11,930 nucleotides of DNA from Deltaproteobacteria bacterium (GTDB lineage: Bacteria > Desulfobacterota_E > Deferrimicrobia > Deferrimicrobiales > Deferrimicrobiaceae): positions 1-11,930 of the forward strand of contig JAMDCN010000099.1 in the NCBI GenBank assembly GCA_023489025.1, written 5' to 3'. Shown here one piece after another: positions 6,620 through 11,535 of this stretch. Position 1 is the first letter of the stretch. Each line of letters opens with the position of its first letter. The notes under the pieces are model-generated. The model saw nothing but the letters and a program-made list of their open reading frames with translations, had not been told where the DNA came from and made no database searches. A program made the position numbers and the translations under genes.

Positions 6620-8104
6620 ATGAAGGGAAAAAAAATGATCAAGGGGCTTCTATTCATGTCGGTCATGGCCTTGACGCTGGCTGCATGCGGCGGCGGAGAC
6701 GGCGGTACGGTAGCTGATGGCGGCGCAACCGGCACGACCGCAGGAACCGCCACGATCCAAGGGCAGGTTTCGGGGACGACGGTCATCGCCGTCGAAAACG
6801 ACACGGATCTCGAAGCGGCCCGCGCTACGGCCTCCGGCACCCCGAAGACGTTCAACATGATACTCCCGACGGGGAATGCTTACCGGTTCTATCTGATGGA
6901 GAACGAGGGGGCGGGGAACGCCGGGAGAATCTACCCGGTCTACATGGGGTCGACGAACGTTTTCCGGATGACAAGCGCCGCGAACAACCAGAGCATCGAT
7001 TTCGGAATGGTCACTCCGGACTTCGCCAAGGGCACCGCCGTCCCCGCGAACGACCCGCTGGGGTATTCCGGCATGATGGCGGGGGGAGAGAACCGCTCGA
7101 TTCCGCCTTCCCTTTCCGGCGCAGCCTTCTCGATGGGCGATCTGCAGGGAACCTGGGACTTCAACTCGCTGGCCACCTCGGGGACCACCGGCTGGATGCA
7201 CGGCGTTCTTTCCGTGGATAACACGGGGATGGGTGCCATGACTTCCCTGGTCCTGAACGGCATGCCCTGGCCGTCCATGGACAACGTTCCGTTCGCGATG
7301 TTCCCCTGCGGCATCGTCAGGAGGGGCGACGACAATACCTTCCACGGTTTCCTGTCGAAGGACAGAACCATGATGGCCGCCACCTGGACGGACAACACGG
7401 GCGGCAGCGCCATGATGATCTTCCGGAAGCGGGGAGGCGCCTTCGCGCAAGGCGATCTGTTCGGGACCTGGAACTTCCACCGGCTTACCGCCGGCAGCGA
7501 CAACGCGACGTCCGGATGGGCGTCCGGAACGATGACGATGAATTCCCCCGGCACCGCGATCATCACCGCCATTCAAACCCATAACAACAACATGAGCGAA
7601 GTCGGAAGTTCTTTCTTGGTGTCCATGGGCGGTGACGGGATCGTCACTTCCTCCGGGGACAACACCTTCCACGGCGTCATGTCCCGGGATAAAAACATGA
7701 TGGTTCTCACGAAAACCAACGCGAGCGGGCATTACGACCTGATGGTCCTCATGAGATCGAACGTGGGGGTTTCCTATAACACGACCGATCTCCTGGGGGA
7801 CTGGATGCGGCATGGGATCGTTTCCGGCAACCCGACCGATACGAACTGGAACTTCGGGCAGATGGTAATGGATTCCACCGGCCAGGCCACGTTCAACGGC
7901 ATGATGGGTAGTACGGGCGCATTCTCCATGCAGCCGGCGACGTTTGCCATGAATTCGACCGGATTCATCACCATGGGCGGGGGAATGATGAATCCGATGA
8001 TGGTTCAAACGTACTCCGGGTTCATGAACCCGGCGAAGGACTTACTGGTCGCGACCTACTCGGACGGAAACGGAGGGTATCAGTTCGGAATCGGCATGAA
8101 GTAA
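6620..8104 (+). CDS. Met-rich lipoprotein with three tandem beta repeats
   Basis: This 494-residue protein starts at ATG 6620 with a strong GGGAGGAAGG site. The lipobox LAAC gives lipid-modified C23 and a Gly-rich linker. Residues about 43-165 are the same beta domain found at the N-terminus of the oxidase fusion. The rest consists of three repeats of about 100-110 residues starting near 170, 275 and 385. Each opens with a GDLxGTW-type motif (MGDLQGTWDF, QGDLFGTWNF, TDLLGDWMRH); the first two close with DNTFHG, an S-x-D segment and a run of Met, and the third with YSGFMNPAKDLL. I count about 45 methionines. No catalytic motif is seen, so an extracytoplasmic binding or structural role beside the oxidase and barrel is inferred. 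Unlike the oxidase gene it looks like the intact form of the lipoprotein. A strong hairpin follows 28 bp after the stop. Confidence 0.85.
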   Translation: MKGKKMIKGLLFMSVMALTLAACGGGDGGTVADGGATGTTAGTATIQGQVSGTTVIAVENDTDLEAARATASGTPKTFNMILPTGNAYRFYLMENEGAGNAGRIYPVYMGSTNVFRMTSAANNQSIDFGMVTPDFAKGTAVPANDPLGYSGMMAGGENRSIPPSLSGAAFSMGDLQGTWDFNSLATSGTTGWMHGVLSVDNTGMGAMTSLVLNGMPWPSMDNVPFAMFPCGIVRRGDDNTFHGFLSKDRTMMAATWTDNTGGSAMMIFRKRGGAFAQGDLFGTWNFHRLTAGSDNATSGWASGTMTMNSPGTAIITAIQTHNNNMSEVGSSFLVSMGGDGIVTSSGDNTFHGVMSRDKNMMVLTKTNASGHYDLMVLMRSNVGVSYNTTDLLGDWMRHGIVSGNPTDTNWNFGQMVMDSTGQATFNGMMGSTGAFSMQPATFAMNSTGFITMGGGMMNPMMVQTYSGFMNPAKDLLVATYSDGNGGYQFGIGMK

Positions 8105-8132
8105 CCGTTGCCTTCCTGAAAAGAACCGCTTT

Positions 8133-8174
8133 CCCGGAGAGGGAGCCCGGATCCTTGCGGGCCCCCTCTCCGGG
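8133..8174 (+). terminator. Strong hairpin after the lipoprotein gene, probable terminator
   Basis: A 17-base arm CCCGGAGAGGGAGCCCG (8133-8149) pairs with CGGGCCCCCTCTCCGGG (8158-8174) across an 8-base loop with one A-C mismatch. It begins 28 bp after the stop codon of the last gene of the operon. No T-tract follows, so termination might need help from Rho, or the stem may protect the mRNA 3' end. Confidence 0.65.
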
Positions 8175-8236
8175 GACCATCCGCCTCACTTCGAGGGTTC
8201 CTTCGGCCACTTTTCTTAAACCTTAAGGATTTCCAG

Positions 8237-8368
8237 ATGAAGGAGGACAACCCCGTGCCGCCGGACGTCGGGGCAATCCTCAGGCTGTTCGTGCCGGTCG
8301 CCCTGAAACCTTCCGGGCACCGAACATATCCTATTGACAATTTCAAGGGCTTAAGGATTGACACCTAA
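8237..8368 (+). CDS. Possible small protein, 43 codons
   Basis: An ATG at 8237 follows AAGGA by 7 bases and opens a 43-codon frame (begins MKEDNPVPPDVGAILRLFVP). The first 27 codons prefer G or C in the third position, as the neighbouring genes do, while the last 14 do not. I do not recognise the product and it has no signal peptide or Cys motif. It may be a real small gene, a leader, or the decayed start of a longer gene. It occupies most of the 329-bp gap between the lipoprotein and haemoglobin genes. ATTGACA occurs twice near its end (8333 and 8357), but I find no good -10 with either. Confidence 0.3.
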   Translation: MKEDNPVPPDVGAILRLFVPVALKPSGHRTYPIDNFKGLRIDT

Positions 8369-8433
8369 ATGAACCGGTCGGCGGAGAGGAATAACGTGCG
8401 AGTCGCAACGGGCGGCATGGGAAGGAGGCGATA

Positions 8434-8931
8434 ATGCGGAGGAAACGGTTTTTGCCAGCCGGAGTTCTCTTGTCGGCAATGTTTCTTATCAGCCTGATAC
8501 TGGCAAGCCCCGCGCCTGCGGAGGAGAAACCCGCAAAGTCTTTGTACCAGCGGCTCGGAGGGGTCTACAACATTGCGCCGGTCGTCGACGAATTCCTGGA
8601 GGTCCTCTACGTCGACGATGTCCTCAACGCCAACCCGAAGATCAAGGAGGCCAGGGACCGGGTCCCGAAGGCATACCTCAAGTATCATGTCACTTCGCTG
8701 GTCTGCCAGGAGGCCGGCGGTCCCGAAAAGTACACCGGCAGGGGGATGAAGGAGTCGCACCAGCATCTCGGCATTACGGAAAAGGAATGGAAGGCGATGC
8801 TGGCCGACTTCAAGAACGTCCTGGACAAGTTCAAGGTTCCCGGTCAGGAACAGAAGGAACTCTTCGCGATCGTGGACGGTACGAAAAAGGACATCGTTCT
8901 TTCCGCATCCGAAGCGGGAACAAAGCGGTAA
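8434..8931 (+). CDS. Exported truncated haemoglobin (group 1-like)
   Basis: The product is 165 residues with a signal peptide (MRRKRFLPAGVLLSAMFLIS, cleavage near SPAPA-E), so it acts in the periplasm or outside rather than in the cytosol like most of this family. The globin part (about 36-155) shows the family signatures LYQRLGG, GGPEKYTGRGM and the proximal haem ligand H109 in MKESHQHLGI. In my alignment the B10 tyrosine that stabilises bound O2 is Leu55 and the nearly invariant CD1 Phe is not present (NANPKI stands there), so ligand chemistry should differ from classic O2-binding GlbN. AAGGAGG lies 5 bases before ATG. It points toward the sigma-factor genes, separated from them by the hairpin repeat. 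A role in haem, O2, NO or redox handling near the oxidase is inference. Confidence 0.85.
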   Translation: MRRKRFLPAGVLLSAMFLISLILASPAPAEEKPAKSLYQRLGGVYNIAPVVDEFLEVLYVDDVLNANPKIKEARDRVPKAYLKYHVTSLVCQEAGGPEKYTGRGMKESHQHLGITEKEWKAMLADFKNVLDKFKVPGQEQKELFAIVDGTKKDIVLSASEAGTKR

Positions 8932-8942
8932 CGCCGGCAGAC

Positions 8943-9000
8943 AACGCGTGGCATGCAAGGACCTCAGGTAAGGAAGCCCCTTGCAAGGGGCTCCCTTACC
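8943..9000 (+). repeat. 58-bp dispersed hairpin repeat, copy 2; possible bidirectional terminator
   Basis: This is the partner of 40-97. Here the stem is longer: GGTAAGGAAGCCCCTT (8967-8982) pairs with AAGGGGCTCCCTTACC (8985-9000), 16 bp with one A-C mismatch at the same place as in copy 1, and a 2-base loop. Relative to copy 1 the outer C-G pair has become T-A, a compensating change. It lies between convergent genes, 12 bp after the haemoglobin stop and 28 bp from the stop of the minus-strand peptide, so it could end transcripts from both sides. No T-tract is present on either strand. Confidence 0.65.
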
Positions 9001-9027
9001 GATCGGCTTCAGGTACAGAACCCTTCC

Positions 9028-9129
9028 CTATTTTGCCGACTTCTTCGCCGTCTGCTTCTTCGGCGGCTTGGATTGGACTGACTTTCCCGGCGGGACGCAC
9101 CCGCACCCGCAGTTTTCCTTCTTCGCCAA
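9028..9129 (-). CDS. Cys-rich micropeptide coupled to the sigma-factor gene
   Basis: A 33-codon frame starts with TTG at 9129, 5 bases after AAAGGGGGTGA, and overlaps nothing. A GTG at 9138 overlaps the sigma stop codon (GTGA) and would give 36 residues. The peptide begins MAKKENCGCGCVPPGKS and ends in a basic stretch PPKKQTAKKSAK. The three cysteines in CGCGC followed by PP resemble a compact metal or thiol site, and a Lys-rich tail suggests contact with nucleic acid or an acidic partner. The sigma factor encoded just upstream ends with a similar CICGC motif, and translational coupling is likely. I do not know a characterised family. Candidate roles are a metal-binding cofactor or an anti-sigma-like partner; both are inference. 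Confidence 0.55.
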   Translation of the reverse strand: MAKKENCGCGCVPPGKSVQSKPPKKQTAKKSAK

Positions 9130-9134
9130 CAGGA

Positions 9135-9803
9135 TCACCCCCTTTCCATTCGGTTCCCGGATTCTTCCGCTTTTGCCTGCCTCGCGCGCCGGCATCCGCA
9201 GATGCACCTCTTGGCGAAATCCCGCGGGAGGCGGTATTCCTGGAAGCTCTTCTCCGCCATCCTGACGATCCGCTCCTGGAGCTTCTTCTTCCCGTCGTGA
9301 AGCCGTTTCCGGACGGCCCCCTCCGAGATCCCCAGGAAGCGGGCCGCCTCCGCAGTGGGGACGTCATCGAGGTAACAAAGCAGGAGGGGGAATCGAAGCG
9401 TATCCGAGAGGGAAGAGACGACCTTGCGGACCTCCGCCTGAAACGCGTCGGCCTCGTTGCATTCGGTCTCGGTTTCCATCGCGGATGCTTCGAGCGGCGA
9501 CGGCAGGACCCCCGCGTCCTCCAGCGGAGCGAGCCGGTCCTGTTCCTTCCTCCATGCGAGGGCCTTGTTTCGTGCGATCTTCCGCAGCCACGGCGGAAAC
9601 GCTTCCAACGATCGGAGGTCTTTCAGCGCCTCGAACGCCGAGATGAAGGTCTCCTGCGCGACGTCCTGGGCGGCCGCAGGGTCCTTTACGATTTGCAGCG
9701 CCGCCGCGTAGACAAGGTGTTTATATCTCCGGACGATCTCCCCGAACGATGCGGCATCCCCCCGTGCGGACTTTCGAAGAAGATCTATTTCCTCTTTCGG
9801 CAT
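9135..9803 (-). CDS. ECF-type sigma-70 family factor with CxCGC tail
   Basis: The 222-residue product has sigma region 2 (about 18-85: FGEIVRRYKHLVYAAALQIV, DVAQETFISAFEAL, FPPWLRKIARNKAL) and region 4 (about 125-180: LSDTLRFPLLLCYLDDVPTA followed by the helix-turn-helix AARFLGISEGAVRKRLHDGK). It should recruit RNA polymerase to its own promoter class. The C-terminus is extended by about 40 residues and contains C200-I-C202-G-C204 followed by a basic stretch. Cys-rich C-terminal tails sense copper in CorE-type ECF factors, but only three cysteines are present here, so a metal-sensing role is only a suggestion. ATG 9803 is preferred to an upstream frame extension because AAGGAGAAG precedes it and the dehydrogenase gene has the same leader. 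No anti-sigma gene is visible, unless the coupled micropeptide acts as one. Confidence 0.88.
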   Translation of the reverse strand: MPKEEIDLLRKSARGDAASFGEIVRRYKHLVYAAALQIVKDPAAAQDVAQETFISAFEALKDLRSLEAFPPWLRKIARNKALAWRKEQDRLAPLEDAGVLPSPLEASAMETETECNEADAFQAEVRKVVSSLSDTLRFPLLLCYLDDVPTAEAARFLGISEGAVRKRLHDGKKKLQERIVRMAEKSFQEYRLPRDFAKRCICGCRRARQAKAEESGNRMERG

Positions 9804-9857
9804 CTTCGTTCTTCTCCTTCCACTGAATAGATAGGGGAGTCCCCGAAATGTTACCAA
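9794..9857 (-). promoter_or_regulatory. Shared 64-bp promoter/leader of the sigma-factor gene (copy A)
   Basis: 58 of 64 bases match 11003-11066. Read on the minus strand it runs from TTGGTAACATTT (9857 downward) through a CTATCTATTCA block to AGGAGAAG and the first codons MPK. Possible core promoters are TTGGTA-N18-TATCTA, or an ECF-like GGTAAC with TCTA. GGGGACTCCCC lies between the two elements as an 11-bp palindrome; in copy B it is imperfect. Because the sigma gene itself has this leader, autoregulation is possible. Confidence 0.55.
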
Positions 9858-9866
9858 CCGAATCCT

Positions 9867-11012
9867 TCATAATGTCAATGCGGCTTTTGCGATGTCTTGA
9901 CGGAGCCACTCCGAAGTCTTGAAGTGGAGCGTAAGCCCCCGGGCGTCCCTGAAAAGACGCTCGACAACGTAGTCTCGGCAATAACCGTGGCCCCCGAGAA
10001 CCTGGATTGCGGAGTTTGTTATTTCCACCGCGGCTTCGGAGGCGAAAAGCTTCGCCTTGAACCCGTTGATCGCAGCGGTACCGGGCGCGGAGTCAGCGCT
10101 GTCCGCGCAGGCGGACAAGAGGGATTCGGCCGCGTCGGTCTTGAGGATCATATCGGCTATCAGGAACTGAACCGCCTGGTGAACACCGATGGGTTGTCCC
10201 GCGATCGTTCTTTCCCTTGCGTGTTCGATTGCGAGTTCGGTTGCCGATCTGGCGATGCCGACCGATATGGCCGCAGCCCCGAAAAATCCCCAGCCGACGA
10301 CGGTCTTCCCGATGACCTGCATCCCCTCTCCTTCTTTTCCGAGGAGATTCCCGAGCGGGATCCGGCAATCGTCGAAATGCAGTTCCCTCGAGGAGGTGCT
10401 TGTCAGGCCCATTTTGTCTTCCGGACGGCCGAAGGACAAGCCGGGTGCGTCTTTTTCAACGAGCAAGGCGCTCATCCCTTGCGCGCCCTTTTCGGGGTCC
10501 GTCCGTACGAGAACGAGGTAGACATCGGCTTCACCGGCCGAGGTGATGAAGAACTTTGTCCCGTTGATGATGTAGGAGCCGTCCTCCTTTTCTGCCCGTG
10601 TGGTGATGGCGCCTGCGTTGCTCCCGCTGTCCGGTTCGTGGACGGCGAACGCCCCGAGGGAACGACCTTCCATCATTCCCGGCAGCCATTTCTTCCTTAT
10701 AACGTCGCTGGCGGCCAGTTCGATGGCCTTCGCCGCAACCGCGCTGGAAACATGGACGAGGGCGGTCGACGCGCAGGCTTTGGCTATTTCCGCGACCACA
10801 GAGGCGAAGACGTATCGCCCGAGACCAAGACCGCCTTTACCCTCGGCAATGATCAGCCCCTGAAACCCGGCCTCTCCAAGCGCCCCCATGTTCTCGCGGG
10901 GAAAGGCGCGGTCCCGGTCCGTCTCTGCGGCGCGGGGTTTCAGCCTTTCGGCGGCGATCCGCCTGGCGGTGTCTCTTATCTCTTCCATGTGCAATTTTTC
11001 CACTTTCGGCAT
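9867..11012 (-). CDS. Acyl-CoA dehydrogenase family flavoprotein
   Basis: A 381-residue protein of normal family length. It has the N-terminal helical domain, the middle beta-domain signature GAFAVHEPDSGSNAGA (about 120-135) and ING-TKFFITSAGEAD, and the C-terminal signature QVLGGHGYCRDYVVERLFRD (337-356). Family members use FAD to introduce an alpha-beta double bond into acyl-CoA and pass electrons to ETF. The usual catalytic Glu of the YEGT motif is missing: the site reads HFKTSE (363-368) with Phe at the Glu position. The alternative Glu used by isovaleryl-type enzymes is also not seen in VVGWGFFGAAAISVG. The reaction may therefore differ or require a partner subunit. ATG 11012 follows AGGAGAGGAG. 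The sigma-factor gene lies 63 bp downstream with a copied leader, so each has its own promoter. Confidence 0.9.
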   Translation of the reverse strand: MPKVEKLHMEEIRDTARRIAAERLKPRAAETDRDRAFPRENMGALGEAGFQGLIIAEGKGGLGLGRYVFASVVAEIAKACASTALVHVSSAVAAKAIELAASDVIRKKWLPGMMEGRSLGAFAVHEPDSGSNAGAITTRAEKEDGSYIINGTKFFITSAGEADVYLVLVRTDPEKGAQGMSALLVEKDAPGLSFGRPEDKMGLTSTSSRELHFDDCRIPLGNLLGKEGEGMQVIGKTVVGWGFFGAAAISVGIARSATELAIEHARERTIAGQPIGVHQAVQFLIADMILKTDAAESLLSACADSADSAPGTAAINGFKAKLFASEAAVEITNSAIQVLGGHGYCRDYVVERLFRDARGLTLHFKTSEWLRQDIAKAALTL

Positions 11013-11066
11013 CTTCGCTCCTCTCCTCGCATTGAATAGATAGAGGAGTCCCCGAAATGTTACCAA
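11003..11066 (-). promoter_or_regulatory. Shared 64-bp promoter/leader of the dehydrogenase gene (copy B)
   Basis: This is the counterpart of 9794-9857 and includes the start codon and the first codons. The -35-like TTGGTA lies at 11066-11061 and TATCTA at 11042-11037 on the minus strand, 18 bp apart. Homology ends just upstream of TTGGTA and just after the third codon, so it covers exactly a promoter-to-start cassette. Both genes are thus likely transcribed under the same control. Confidence 0.55.
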
Positions 11067-11142
11067 AGAATATCCGCCCGCACGGAACCCTGGGTTTTTA
11101 TACCCGCTGCGAAGTGCCTTGCTTTTTACGGAATCTTATGCA

Positions 11143-11162
11143 ATATAAGAACATTCTAATAT
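11143..11162 (+). promoter_or_regulatory. ArsR-type palindromic operator over the promoter
   Basis: ATATAAGAACATTCTAATAT is an almost perfect 20-bp palindrome (ATAT-n-AGAA-nn-TTCT-n-ATAT), close in form to SmtB/ArsR operators. It contains a -10-like TATAAG (11144-11149), with TTGCTT at 11119-11124 as a weak -35. It ends 16 bp before the repressor start codon, so binding would block its own promoter. Confidence 0.65.
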
Positions 11163-11178
11163 TCTATCTGGAGGAAAA

Positions 11179-11535
11179 ATGGACGCTGACCGCGCGTACG
11201 AAAGAGCCGATCTGCTGAAAGCATTTGCCCACCCTACACGGCTGCAGATCCTGGACGAGTTGCGCAAGGGGACGCGGTGCGTGACGGACATGGAGGAGAT
11301 CCTTCCCGTCACCCAGGTGAACATCTCCCAGCACCTGACGGTCCTGCGCACCGCGAAGCTCGTGGATTTCGCCCAGGACGGGGCGCTGCGCTGCTACTAC
11401 CTGAGCCGTCCGAAGCTGGCGGACGGGATCCTCGACCTGCTTGCCGCGGACTTCCCGGTCATCCGCAAGACGAAGGAGCAGATCGACCGGGAGAAGGAGC
11501 GTGCAAAGAAGGAACCGGTGGCGTCCCGTGGCTGA
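11179..11535 (+). CDS. ArsR-family winged-helix transcriptional repressor
   Basis: A 118-residue regulator of the ArsR/SmtB type. The N-terminal helix and HPTRLQILDELRKGTRC are followed by the recognition helix VTQVNISQHLTVLRTAKLVD (about 49-68) and a wing (DGALRCYYLS). The classic alpha3 metal motif ELCVCDL reads TRCVTDME, with a single Cys (C33), so the standard As/Cd/Pb site is incomplete; another Cys (C74) lies in the wing. The tail (IDREKERAKKE) is charged and helical. GGAGG lies 4 bases before ATG, and a palindromic operator lies just upstream, so it should repress itself and the overlapping phosphorylase-like gene. The effector could be a metal, a thiol reactant or a metabolite; sequence alone does not decide. 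Confidence 0.9.
   Translation: MDADRAYERADLLKAFAHPTRLQILDELRKGTRCVTDMEEILPVTQVNISQHLTVLRTAKLVDFAQDGALRCYYLSRPKLADGILDLLAADFPVIRKTKEQIDREKERAKKEPVASRG

Larger units (their letters stand above)
6434..7124 (+). repeat. Direct repeat block, copy 2 (barrel 3' remnant + lipoprotein 5' end)
   Basis: This is the partner of 4408-5078 in the same orientation. It includes the barrel remnant, the spacer with the conserved GGGAGGAAGG ribosome site, and the first about 168 codons of the lipoprotein gene. The spacer is longer than in copy 1 because of extra bases that include a small tandem duplication at 6556-6582. Confidence 0.85.

Noticed and set aside
8334..8346. TTGA-N5-TCAA as an FNR/Crp-type site ahead of the haemoglobin gene
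   Set aside because: FNR sites need 6 bases between TTGA and TCAA; only 5 are present.
8334..8363. Two TTGACA hexamers as -35 elements for the haemoglobin gene
   Set aside because: Neither has an acceptable -10 at 16-18 bp.
40..9000. The 58-bp direct repeats as attachment sites of a mobile island
   Set aside because: Identity is only about 81 %, no integrase or tRNA gene is present in the window, and the hairpin structure suits a dispersed repeat better.
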